This document shows, one piece after another, positions 34,850 to 44,395 of a stretch of DNA of 64,000 nt. The DNA lies in contig NZ_JAGGQQ010000013.1 of NCBI RefSeq assembly GCF_018613195.1, forward strand, positions 1 through 64,000, in the 5' to 3' direction. The notes below the pieces were generated by a model. It was not told the origin of the DNA. It saw nothing but the letters and a program-made list of their open reading frames with translations, and did not search any database. Source of the DNA: Bacillus sp. ISL-45 (lineage in GTDB: Bacteria; Bacillota; Bacilli; Bacillales; Cytobacillaceae). Made by a program: the position numbers and the translations under genes. Numbering within the stretch: position 1 is the first letter of the stretch; every line of letters begins with the position of its first letter.

Positions 34850-35575
34850 TGCTTCGGACAATATGGAGACGGTCCGATGGGTTTTTGTCCGAACTTGGGA
34901 TCACTTCAGACAAAATGGAGATGGTCCGGCGGGTTTTTGTCCGAACTTGGGGTAACTTCAGACAAAATGTACCCGCTCCAATGATTTTTTGTCCGAACTT
35001 GGGGTCACTTCAGACAATATGTACCCGCTCCGATGATTTTTTGTCCGAACTTGGGATCACTTCGGACAAAACGAAGCTGCTCCGGCGGATTTTTGTCCGA
35101 ACTTGAGGTCACTTCAGACAAAATGGAGACGGTCCGGCGGATTTTTGTCCGAACTTGGAGTCACTTCAGACAAAATGGAGACGGTCCGGCGGGTTTTTGT
35201 CCGAACTTGGAGTCACTTCAGACAAAATGGAGACGGTCCGGCGGGTTTTTGTCCGAACTTGGGATCACTTCGGACAAAACGAAGCTGCTCCGGCGGAATT
35301 TTGTCCGAACTTGGAGTCACTTCAGACAAAATAGAGACGGTCCGGCGGGTTTTTGTCCGAACATGGAGTCACTTCGGATACACTGGAGACGGTCCGATGT
35401 TTTTTTGTCCGAACTTGGGATCACTTCGGACAAAACGAAGCTGCTCCGGCGGTTTTTTGTACGAACTTGGAGTAACTTCGGACAATATGTACCCGCTCCG
35501 ATGTTTTTTTGTCCGAACTTAGTATCACTTCAGACAATATGTACCCTCTCCGATGATTTTTTGTCCGAACACGGG
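34850..35575. repeat. 52-bp tandem repeat array, fourteen copies, each with a hairpin
   Basis: TTTGTCCGAAC recurs with exact 52-bp spacing; the T of TGTCCGAAC falls at 34886, 34938, 34990 and so on to 35562 (the copy at 35458 reads TGTACGAAC). A partial unit precedes. Each unit holds an inverted repeat TTTTGTCCGAA...TTCGGACAAAA with an 11-nt loop; many copies have one C-A mismatch (TTCAGACAAAA). The linkers are of three kinds: GGAGACGGTCCGGCGG, GAAGCTGCTCCGGCGG and GTACCCGCTCCGATGA, shuffled along the array. Long open frames inside it are a result of the repetition and are not taken as genes. Confidence 0.93.
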
Positions 35576-35685
35576 ACAGCTTCAGCAAATGGAGTCACAT
35601 ACGAGATAAAAAAATACCCAATCAGAAATTTTGACAGTACTTTTGCAATCTCCGTCTTGAAATTTCAGCAATAACTTTAAAAACT

Positions 35686-35711
35686 GAAAAAGAGAGCCAA
35701 TTCAGCTCTCT
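35686..35711 (-). terminator. terminator of the yesMN-like pair
   Basis: Minus strand AGAGAGC-TGAATTG-GCTCTCT then TTTT, directly after the response regulator stop. Confidence 0.85.
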
Positions 35712-37223
35712 TCATCCATTCATTTCCCGATATTCTTTTGGTGATATACCTTCGACTTCCCGGAACACTCTCGCAAACTGTTTAGGGTTCTTGTAGCCGA
35801 CCATCTCACTGATTTCCAGTATTTTAAAATCAGTCTCCTTCAACAGCCGCTTTGCACTTTCTACTCTGACCATTTTCAGATAGTCAACGAAGTTTTGTCC
35901 AATATACTCCTTGAACATATGGCTGAAATAGGAGTAATTCAATGAAATGTAATTGGCAACTACGGCTAAATTCAAATCCTTATGGTAGTTTTCTCTTATA
36001 TACGCAATTGCCCGGTCCATGTACTTTTGCTCTGAATACACTGCTTTTACCTGTTTATTGTATTCATGGATTCTCATCAGCAAATCCTCAAGGGCATGGA
36101 AGTATTCATGGAAGTTGTCAAAGTTATAAATATTGTCTATCTTATTTAAGAGCTCGAACGTTACAAGAGATTCTTCCCCCAACCTCTTGAAAAAGCTTTT
36201 GAAAATCGCCTCATTGATTTCCTCGTTAAGGTTTTCAAGATAATCGATGCTGCTGTGGGCAATGACATCAAAATCCATAATCTGTCTAAGGTTATCTTTA
36301 ATTTCCTTTTCACGGTCAGTCCCCAGCATATTGGAAATTTTATTGATCAGGTCTGCCGGAAGGGAGGCTACTTCTGGTTTCTCTTTAACATTCTCATATA
36401 AAATGATTTGACGACGCGGATAAAGGAAATGATACTTGATCGCTGTGGCTGCCTGACCATAGGTTTTTTTAAACTCTCTTATATCCTTTGACTTTTCGCT
36501 AATTCCAATGGTAAAAATCGAATGCCTGTCCCTGCCAAGCTGTTCTTTCAGAATGGAGAATTTCTCAAAGTCTGCTGAAATGATCGTCACCCGGCCGTCT
36601 TTATCAAGGAATGGTATACTGTCGCTGCTGGAATAGAGCAGCTGATTAATCTTATTAAGAAAGTCCTCTCCATCTATATCTCCATCCACCTGGATGATTC
36701 CCACGTAGTACCCATCCGGATAAGATTCTATTTTCATTTTCTTATAAAGATCTTCTACAACTTCCTGTTGAATATTAGGATTAAGCAAAATGTAATTCAG
36801 TTGGCTGGCACGATAGTCATCCATGTGCTGGTAGGTCATTTTCTGGCTATTTTCCAGTTCTTCTATGATGGTATTCAAAGTTTTGAATAACTCTGTGCGG
36901 TTTACCGGCTTCAATAAGTAATCTTTTACCTTATGTTTGATTGCTTCCTTGGCATACGTGAAATCATCGTATCCGCTGAGGATCACAATCGATGTTTTTA
37001 TTTCTTCTTGCTGTTGGAGCTCTCTGATTAATTGAATACCATCCATCCTAGGCATTTTAATATCAGTGATCACGATATCCGGTTTATTTTCCAATATACC
37101 TTCAAGGGCTTCCTGTCCATCTGAAGCGATGAATGTTTCAAAAGCTGGAAATTCTCGCTTGATCATCGCCTGTATACCCAACCGGATATTTTTCTCATCA
37201 TCTGCTATAAGAACTTTATACAC
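35712..37223 (-). CDS. YesN-type response regulator, AraC family
   Basis: 503 aa. An N-terminal receiver domain (about 1-120; IADDE acidic pocket, phospho-acceptor Asp54 in VITDIKMPRMDG, Lys in LKPVNR) is joined by a long middle region (about 130-395) to a C-terminal AraC-type double helix-turn-helix (about 400-503; LNLAVVANYISLNYSYFSHM and KILEISEMVGYKNPKQFARV). YesN proteins partner YesM kinases and switch on neighbouring polysaccharide transport and degradation genes. Its start overlaps the kinase stop by 8 nt, so they form a pair. Targets should be the flanking importer and hydrolase promoters. Confidence 0.93.
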   Translation of the reverse strand: MYKVLIADDEKNIRLGIQAMIKREFPAFETFIASDGQEALEGILENKPDIVITDIKMPRMDGIQLIRELQQQEEIKTSIVILSGYDDFTYAKEAIKHKVKDYLLKPVNRTELFKTLNTIIEELENSQKMTYQHMDDYRASQLNYILLNPNIQQEVVEDLYKKMKIESYPDGYYVGIIQVDGDIDGEDFLNKINQLLYSSSDSIPFLDKDGRVTIISADFEKFSILKEQLGRDRHSIFTIGISEKSKDIREFKKTYGQAATAIKYHFLYPRRQIILYENVKEKPEVASLPADLINKISNMLGTDREKEIKDNLRQIMDFDVIAHSSIDYLENLNEEINEAIFKSFFKRLGEESLVTFELLNKIDNIYNFDNFHEYFHALEDLLMRIHEYNKQVKAVYSEQKYMDRAIAYIRENYHKDLNLAVVANYISLNYSYFSHMFKEYIGQNFVDYLKMVRVESAKRLLKETDFKILEISEMVGYKNPKQFARVFREVEGISPKEYREMNG

Positions 37224-39078
37224 TTTGGCTGCCTCCTTTCATGATTTTACTAGGCATTTTTACCGTCACCATTGTGAATTTGCCTTTCTCACTTGTAACA
37301 AACACTCCATACTCCGTCCCGTAGTAAAGCTGGATTCTCTCATTCACATTTTGAATACCTATGCCATTTCCACCTTTAGAACCAGAATTTTGATTTTCGG
37401 CCCCTGTTTGAATAGATAAGTTGAGCGACTCACACTCTTCTTTTGTCATCCCCACACCATTATCTTTTATCTCAATGATGATATGGTCCACTGCACATCT
37501 CGCATTCACCTGCAGGATGCCTTCATTTTTCTGGTCGTTAGGAATGATTCCATGTTTGATTGCATTCTCAACGATCGGCTGCAGCGACATTTTCAGAACT
37601 TCCTGGTCATACAGTTCATGGGGGACGTCAATATTCAAGGTTAGCAAGCCATCTAAACGCAAATTCATAATCTCCACATAGTTCTTTATATAATTCAACT
37701 CTTCATCAAGTACTACAAAGTCATTCTTCCATTTAAGATTGTAGCGCATCATTTCACCAAGGGAGGTCACGGCATCAGAAATAGGATACTGTCCTTCTAT
37801 TTCTGCCATCATCTTGATGTTTTCCAATGTGTTGTAAAGGAAGTGAGAATCAATTTGGGTTTTCAACGCCTTTAATTCTGTTTCTTTTGCTGTTGCCTGC
37901 TTGTTAACAGCTTCGGCGATCAATCCATTCATTTTACCAAGGAGACTTTTAAAATGAAATGCCAGCTCCGAAATCTCATCTTGTCCATCAATTTCAACAT
38001 CAACAGAAAAGTCGCCTTGTTCTACCCGCTTCATTGAATCTCTCAATTTGTACATTTTTTTCAGAAGCAATAAAACCAGGACATAGGTGACAAAAGAAAG
38101 AATAATAACAAGAAAGATAATTCCGCTAAAAATGACATTCCTCGTCTTGGCCGTTTCCGCATATAGGCTTTCAAGCGAAATAACATTCAGCAAATAGGCA
38201 TCCAAATCATCAATATAGGCAGTGATGACAAGATAAGGTGTTTCATTGTTTTCGAATTGAAAACTGCCCGTGCCTTCGTGTTTTGATTTGTTTAATTTAA
38301 GTTTGAGTTCTTCAGTGTCAATGCCCTCATCTTCAAAATAGGTGTGATGGAAATTCCTGATCATGTTGTTATCCTTATCAATGACGACATAGACCGAATC
38401 AGGGTCCTGCACCGTTCCGAACATCTTTGGGAAAAAGTTTTTAAGGAACATATTGATTTCAATGATGCCTAAATGTTCATCCTTTGGGTAATCCAATTCC
38501 CGCAGCAATGAGATTTTCGCTGTGTTTTGCGAAGGCAGTCTTTCAAGGACATCATCTGTCTGCTGGTCAAACCACCAAACTTCCATTCCTTTCCTGTTGA
38601 TGACCTCTTCTCTCCATGGCTTATCCATGATTCGATCCTCTTTAAAGAGAATCGGCCACATCTCGGTTATATATGGGTTGGTGGTATACAGGCGGATATT
38701 TTCAATCGCAGGGTTATTGGCCTGCAGCCTGGTTACATTCGACAGCTCATTCATTCTGAAATTAATCAACTGATCAATATTTGCTTCGTTCCTGTTTTTC
38801 ACAAAGTCAATGAATTCTATGTCCGAAACGACCATTTGGGCCGTTCGTCTCATTGATTCAATATTGTTTTTTATATGGATTTTCTCGATTTCAAGAGCAT
38901 TTTCACTTTTAATCCTGATTTCATTGATCGCTCTGTCATACACATTACTGGAATAAATAGAAATGAAAATGATAATAGGAATAATGATAATAATGATATA
39001 TAAGGCAATCAGCTTTTGCTGCAGGGAAAGTTGATTTAACCACGATGCAGCTTTGTTAATTGTTTTTTGAAAATCCAT
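37216..39078 (-). CDS. YesM-type sensor histidine kinase
   Basis: 620 aa. Transmembrane helices at about 22-43 and 315-340 enclose a large extracellular sensor domain of Cache type. HAMP follows (about 340-390), then the His_kinase motif DSHFLYNTLENI with the phospho-acceptor His412, and an HATPase domain (N-box VENAIKHGI, G-box NGIGIQNVNERIQLYYG). This family senses extracellular sugars or the loaded binding protein and phosphorylates the YesN partner. It lies upstream of the regulator and downstream of the importer genes, so the inducer is probably a beta-1,3-glucooligosaccharide. Confidence 0.93.
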   Translation of the reverse strand: MDFQKTINKAASWLNQLSLQQKLIALYIIIIIIPIIIFISIYSSNVYDRAINEIRIKSENALEIEKIHIKNNIESMRRTAQMVVSDIEFIDFVKNRNEANIDQLINFRMNELSNVTRLQANNPAIENIRLYTTNPYITEMWPILFKEDRIMDKPWREEVINRKGMEVWWFDQQTDDVLERLPSQNTAKISLLRELDYPKDEHLGIIEINMFLKNFFPKMFGTVQDPDSVYVVIDKDNNMIRNFHHTYFEDEGIDTEELKLKLNKSKHEGTGSFQFENNETPYLVITAYIDDLDAYLLNVISLESLYAETAKTRNVIFSGIIFLVIILSFVTYVLVLLLLKKMYKLRDSMKRVEQGDFSVDVEIDGQDEISELAFHFKSLLGKMNGLIAEAVNKQATAKETELKALKTQIDSHFLYNTLENIKMMAEIEGQYPISDAVTSLGEMMRYNLKWKNDFVVLDEELNYIKNYVEIMNLRLDGLLTLNIDVPHELYDQEVLKMSLQPIVENAIKHGIIPNDQKNEGILQVNARCAVDHIIIEIKDNGVGMTKEECESLNLSIQTGAENQNSGSKGGNGIGIQNVNERIQLYYGTEYGVFVTSEKGKFTMVTVKMPSKIMKGGSQSV

Positions 39079-39272
39079 ATTTTCACATCCATTTTATCCG
39101 CATAAAAAAATTATAAATTATATTCAATATTAATATTGTGGTAAAGTGTTTCAATTTGATGAAATTATGTTGTGTAATCTATAGCAGTGATTCTTGCCTG
39201 TATGCAAAAAGAGGAATAGACTGCCCCCTCAAGAAATTTAATTCTAGAAGGAACAGTCTTTCCATCAGTTAT

Positions 39273-40928
39273 TTATTTTGCTGCATCAAGTTTCTCTTTG
39301 TTCTTTTCATAAATTCCTTGCTGATACTTTTCAACTTTTTCATAGCCGAAAGAATCACGTTTCTTCAGGAATCCTTCAAAGATTTTATCGAACTCTTTAT
39401 CGGATTTAGCTAAAAGCAGCTTAGGAAGAGTTTTGCCCCATTCCTGTGCGATCTTGCTTGCTGCTACACCTTCAGCTGAAGTTCCAGTCGGGCTGATGCC
39501 GTCAAATTCCGCATAGCTGACTGTCTTACCTTTTGTCCAGTCTTCCATTTGCTTAAATGGTTCAGAAGCAGGCGGTGCCCATGCAAGGCTCATATTTGTA
39601 TCCATCAGCATCCAATATTTGAATGATGCGCCATATTGCTGGTCAAATGCTGCACGGTCTTTGTTCAAAAGATCCAGTACTTCTGGCTTGAATTCAGGCT
39701 TACCGTTTACCATATCATACGTTTCGCCTTCTTTACCCATGTAAAGGTCCATTTGTCCTTCTTCACTGATCATGTAAGTCAGGAATTGAATCGCTCTTTC
39801 CTTGTCTTTAACATCTTTAGAGATCAAAGTGACTGTCCAGCCTGAGATGCTGTCACCTGCTAATGCAGGGTCGTCTCCATTTGAGTTCGCTGGTCCGTCA
39901 ACTGCGATATACACTGAATTAGGATCTTTTGCATACAATGCGTGCTGTTGTGCTGCCAGGTCACTGCGCTGGTATAGCATAGCGAAGTATCTTCCCTGTG
40001 AAATCTTTTCTTCCATTTGCGGGCGCTTATCGATAAAGATATCCTTTGCAAGAAGACCTTTGTCATTTGCTTCTCTGAAAGTCTTTAACCATGCAAGATA
40101 CTCTGGATCCTGGCTGCGGTCATAGACCTTACCGTCTTTTTCCATTGGGATATTAAGGAAGTTTTGCAGATAACCTTCAAGAGAAGTATTACCTACATCA
40201 GTAAACTCATTCAAACCGAACGGAATCAATGGTGCACCGTTCACTTCTGGGAATTTTTCTTTAGCAGCTTCAAGTGCCTTCAAGAATCCTTCAGGCGTGC
40301 TCATATCCGGGCTGCCAATTGCCTCGTACATATCTTTTCTAACAAGGAAAGTCTGGTTAGAAGGCTTAAGGTCTTTATATTTGTCAAAATCCTTTGGCGA
40401 AGAAGAAGCATTCGGGTAGCCATACGTGTTGCCATCTTCTTGCTTATACCATTCGATTTTTGCTCCGTCTGCTACTTTATAAAAATATGGATCATATTGA
40501 TCTGCAAGTTCATTCAACGGAAGGACTAGCTCGCCTTCGATCATCTTCTTAACTGCATCTTCCCACCAGCCAATTGTGATGAAATCTGGAAGTTTGCCAG
40601 AAGCGATCATCGTGTTCATTTTTTCCGCTTCGTTTCCTGCTGGTGAAATGAAGTTAACTGACACACCAGTTTTATCGGTTACATATTTGGAAACAGCATC
40701 GTCGCCCCATTTATGTGCGAACCAGGAAAAGTTAACATACCAATCAAAAGTAATTGGTTCCTTATTGGATTGCCAGCCGGGAGCATCAGCACTTGCCTTT
40801 GGTTTATCTGCTTCCTTTTCATCGGAAGCGTTTTCATTTGTCTTGCTGGAGCAGCCTGAAAATAGTGCTAAAACCAATGACAGAACAAGCAATAGTGAAA
40901 AGCCTTTGGAAAAGAATTTTCTCCTCAT
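39273..40928 (-). CDS. ABC transporter sugar-binding lipoprotein, LplA-like
   Basis: 551 aa from the start at 40928, which follows AGAGAGGGTC; a start 13 codons earlier is less likely. The signal peptide has a lipobox LFSGC, so Cys26 should be lipidated and the protein held on the outer face of the membrane. Large type-1 extracellular binding proteins of this size bind oligosaccharides. Motifs such as FDWYVNFSWFAHKWGDD and GWTVTLISKDVKDKERAIQF are typical. It is the third gene after the two permeases and presumably receives the glucan fragments made by the secreted GH16. Confidence 0.9.
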   Translation of the reverse strand: MRRKFFSKGFSLLLVLSLVLALFSGCSSKTNENASDEKEADKPKASADAPGWQSNKEPITFDWYVNFSWFAHKWGDDAVSKYVTDKTGVSVNFISPAGNEAEKMNTMIASGKLPDFITIGWWEDAVKKMIEGELVLPLNELADQYDPYFYKVADGAKIEWYKQEDGNTYGYPNASSSPKDFDKYKDLKPSNQTFLVRKDMYEAIGSPDMSTPEGFLKALEAAKEKFPEVNGAPLIPFGLNEFTDVGNTSLEGYLQNFLNIPMEKDGKVYDRSQDPEYLAWLKTFREANDKGLLAKDIFIDKRPQMEEKISQGRYFAMLYQRSDLAAQQHALYAKDPNSVYIAVDGPANSNGDDPALAGDSISGWTVTLISKDVKDKERAIQFLTYMISEEGQMDLYMGKEGETYDMVNGKPEFKPEVLDLLNKDRAAFDQQYGASFKYWMLMDTNMSLAWAPPASEPFKQMEDWTKGKTVSYAEFDGISPTGTSAEGVAASKIAQEWGKTLPKLLLAKSDKEFDKIFEGFLKKRDSFGYEKVEKYQQGIYEKNKEKLDAAK

Positions 40929-40995
40929 TTTTTGACCCTCTCTCTTTTGTGTTATTTTGGGCCACATTACTAAATGTACACTGCTTTGAAAAAGC

Positions 40996-41030
40996 GGGAA
41001 AGGCTTTTTTCCTAAGTACCAGCCTTTCCC
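40996..41030 (-). terminator. hairpin between permease and binding-protein genes
   Basis: Minus strand GGGAAAGGCT ... AGCCTTTCCC followed by GCTTTTTC. It could terminate in part, or protect mRNA ends so that the binding protein is made in a different amount from the permeases. Confidence 0.65.
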
Positions 41031-41139
41031 AAGATCAGAAGGGGGTATCCTTCATGTATAAAGCAGGACATATCAATAATGAAGCCTGGATTATTTAAAT
41101 TTCTTCTATGAAGAAAAATTTAAATCGAAGTTTAGTAGA

Positions 41140-42039
41140 TCAACCTTTTACAGATCCAATCAGCATTCCTTTAACAAAGTACTTTTGCAGGAATGGATAC
41201 ACTAGCATGATTGGAAGTGTTGTTACAACCATCGTTGCCAGTTTGATAGACTGGGATGTTACAGTCTTCGTGGCAATCGATCCTGCTGCATTCGTCATCA
41301 TTTGGTTCGAGCTTGACTCAGCAACTACTTTGTATAAATAAGTCTGGATCGGCTGCAGGTCTGGATTATTCACAAAGATGACTCCGGCAAAGTAGTCGTT
41401 CCACTGGTATACTCCCTGGAACAATGCAATGGTTGCAATAACCGGCATTGAAAGCGGGATGATTACTTTGATAAAAATCATAAAGTCATTTGCGCCGTCA
41501 ATTTTTGCTGCTTCCTCCAGAGACGTTGGTAGCTCCCTGAAGAATGATACAAAAATGATCAAGTGGAAGAAGTTAAACATTGTCGGAATGATATATACAA
41601 GGAAGTTATCAAACAATCCAAGATCCCTGATCAACAGGAAGTAAGGAATCAATCCGCCGCTGAAAAACATTGTGATGACACCGACCAGCATGTAGAAGTT
41701 CCTGCCGTAAAGGTCACGTCTTGAAATTGCATAAGCAACCATTGCGGTGAAAAATACATGGGTGATAGTCCCGATAACCGTTTTGGCAATTGTCACGCCA
41801 AATGATGTGACAATACCCGGAGTTTCAAAAACAGCCTTGTAGTTTTCAAAAGTAAACTCTCGCGGCCACCAGTAAATCCCGCCTCTCATGGCGTCCACAC
41901 CATCATTCAATGAATTGACGAGTACATACCAGATTGGGTAGATCGTAATGGCACAGATAAAGAGCATGATCAGAATGTTAATGTTGTCAAAGATGTATTC
42001 GCTTGTTGTTCGCCGGTTCCGTTTAAAAAGCTTAAACAC
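41140..42039 (-). CDS. carbohydrate ABC transporter permease, LplC/YtcP type
   Basis: 299 aa with six transmembrane helices. ICAITIYPIWYVLVNSLND near the start is typical, and the coupling motif EEAAKIDGANDFMIFIKVIIPL (EAA-x3-G-x9-I-x-LP, about 186-207) contacts the ATPase. It ends in the short YFVKGMLIGSVKG tail. It follows its partner permease by 12 nt. No ATPase gene is in the locus; such systems share an MsmX-like ATPase encoded elsewhere. Confidence 0.92.
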   Translation of the reverse strand: MFKLFKRNRRTTSEYIFDNINILIMLFICAITIYPIWYVLVNSLNDGVDAMRGGIYWWPREFTFENYKAVFETPGIVTSFGVTIAKTVIGTITHVFFTAMVAYAISRRDLYGRNFYMLVGVITMFFSGGLIPYFLLIRDLGLFDNFLVYIIPTMFNFFHLIIFVSFFRELPTSLEEAAKIDGANDFMIFIKVIIPLSMPVIATIALFQGVYQWNDYFAGVIFVNNPDLQPIQTYLYKVVAESSSNQMMTNAAGSIATKTVTSQSIKLATMVVTTLPIMLVYPFLQKYFVKGMLIGSVKG

Positions 42040-42051
42040 AACCTCACCCCC

Positions 42052-43038
42052 TTAGAATAAAGATGTTCCATTCAGTTTCTTCACAATCTTGTTAGCAGAC
42101 AGGAGCAGGATAAAGGCAATGATCGCTTTTAATAAACCGACTGCTGTTGCGTAAGAGTAGCGTGCATTCTGAAGTCCCATTTGGTAAACGTAAATGTCAA
42201 TTACATTACTTGCGCTTTCATTCAATGAGTTACGCAAAATCAAGATTTGGTCGAAGTTTGAATTCAAGACACCGCTTACAGCAAGGATGAAAAGAATTGT
42301 GATTGTCGGGCGAATCGACGGCAATGTGACATGCCACATCTTTTGGAAACGATTTGCTCCGTCAATTGTTGATGACTCGTACAGCTCTGGTGATACGCCA
42401 GCGATTGCCGCTAGATAAATGATTGCTGACCATCCGAGCTCTTTCCATATATCCGAAAGAATGACGATTGCCCAGAAGTTATCAGGTGAAGCAAGGAAAT
42501 TCGTACGTTCACTGATCAACCCTAAACCTAGCAGGATATCATTTAAGACACCGATATCTGCCAGCCAAGTTGTCAAAATCCCTCCAAGTACAACCCATGA
42601 AATGAAGTGCGGCAAGTAAGAGATCGTTTGAACCGCTTTCTTTAACTTCATTGATGTAAGTTCATTAAGCAAAAGAGCAAAAATGATTGGAAGCGGGAAC
42701 CCGATAATTAATTTGATCAAGCTGATTCCCAGTGTATTTTTCAGGACAATCCAGAAGTTCTCATCCTGCAGGAATTCCTTAAACTGCATCAATCCTACCC
42801 ATGGTGCTTCTGAGATCGTTTTGATAATGCTGTATTCCTTGAATGCGATGATCAACCCATACATCGGGATATAGTTGAAGATGAACATCCACACTACACC
42901 GAGAAGCGCCATCGTCTGCAAATACTTTTGAGAAATGATTGTCTTTTTGATTTTTTTGTATTTTTCTTTTTTTGTAGGCTCTACCATTATGGTGTCACTG
43001 ACTTGTTGTTCGACTGGCTGTTGAATCTTGACTTCCAT
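42052..43038 (-). CDS. carbohydrate ABC transporter permease, LplB type
   Basis: 328 aa with a cytoplasmic charged N-terminus (about 1-38, rich in Lys) followed by six transmembrane helices (first about 40-60). NYIPMYGLIIAFKEYS is the LplB family mark and ELYESSTIDGANRFQKMWHVTLP is the EAA loop. Partner of the LplC-type permease; together they form the channel for beta-glucooligosaccharides. First gene of the importer transcript, with a cre site about 145 bp upstream. Confidence 0.92.
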   Translation of the reverse strand: MEVKIQQPVEQQVSDTIMVEPTKKEKYKKIKKTIISQKYLQTMALLGVVWMFIFNYIPMYGLIIAFKEYSIIKTISEAPWVGLMQFKEFLQDENFWIVLKNTLGISLIKLIIGFPLPIIFALLLNELTSMKLKKAVQTISYLPHFISWVVLGGILTTWLADIGVLNDILLGLGLISERTNFLASPDNFWAIVILSDIWKELGWSAIIYLAAIAGVSPELYESSTIDGANRFQKMWHVTLPSIRPTITILFILAVSGVLNSNFDQILILRNSLNESASNVIDIYVYQMGLQNARYSYATAVGLLKAIIAFILLLSANKIVKKLNGTSLF

Positions 43039-43167
43039 TTCTTCACCACCTTAGTTGCTTTGTCTTTCTTGTACCTTAATCATAAAAAAAAGGGCTTACA
43101 TTTATAAGCCATGGAATTTTGCTTATGGTACCAATTTTTTAGTTTTAGGTTTATTGAGTAAAATATT

Positions 43168-43194
43168 GATACCATCGTGTTGGTATCGTTTACA
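43168..43194 (-). promoter_or_regulatory. cre site nested in a palindrome upstream of the importer operon
   Basis: The plus-strand sequence TGGTATCGTTTACA (43181-43194), read on the minus strand as TGTAAACGATACCA, fits the CcpA cre consensus TGNAANCGNWNNCA at every fixed position. It overlaps a 7-6-7 palindrome GATACCA-TCGTGT-TGGTATC (43168-43187), possibly a second regulator's operator. Nothing else is recognised between 43039 and 43327. Confidence 0.65.
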
Positions 43195-43300
43195 AAGGAG
43201 GCAGGATTTTGACACTGTGGCCATCTGCCTATATCATCCTCAAACCTAAAGGATGGATTTTCATAACCAAAAAGGATAATCTAATCGTAGAGTTTTTTAA

Positions 43301-44071
<771 letters not shown>

Positions 44072-44269
44072 GTAAAAAACGGCTAGCAGGCAGGAACTCT
44101 TATAAGTGTCTGGCTATACTAGTGCCTATTTGCTTCGCCTTTATTCTAGTATGGTTGATGCTACTATTTAATGGGCACTGGCTAAGGTCACATTACCATT
44201 AAACCCTTGGCTGCAACGGTTTTTTATTTTTCATATGCTGAATAATGCTCTATTTAGTAAGATAACCTG

Positions 44270-44310
44270 AAAAAGCCGCGGCTTATTAAATCCTTTAGCC
44301 ACGGCTTTTC
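44270..44310. terminator. bidirectional terminator between map-like and cysI
   Basis: AAAAGCCGCGGCT ... AGCCACGGCTTTT, a stem with one mismatch and A/T-rich flanks, between convergent genes. The rest of 44072-44395 contains small inverted repeats (CTAGTAT family) but no gene that I can see. Confidence 0.75.
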
Positions 44311-44395
44311 CCTATTTCACTTTGTTATGTTGCTATCTGTTGTACATAAAAAATTGAAAAACGAATTAAGATTTGCCTGTTCCAGCCCTAAGCTT

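Noticed and set aside
34850-35575. CRISPR array
   Set aside because: The whole 52-bp unit is repeated, linkers fall into three recurring types rather than unique spacers, and no cas genes are near.
34843-35674. Overlapping long open frames (up to 213 codons) inside the 52-bp array
   Set aside because: Caused by the repeat; 52 is not a multiple of three, so the frames only stay open because unit variants lack stops. No ribosome binding site and no family match.
39205-39260. Terminator after the sugar-binding protein gene
   Set aside because: Only AGACTG/CAGTCT arms around a long, poorly paired loop; not convincing.
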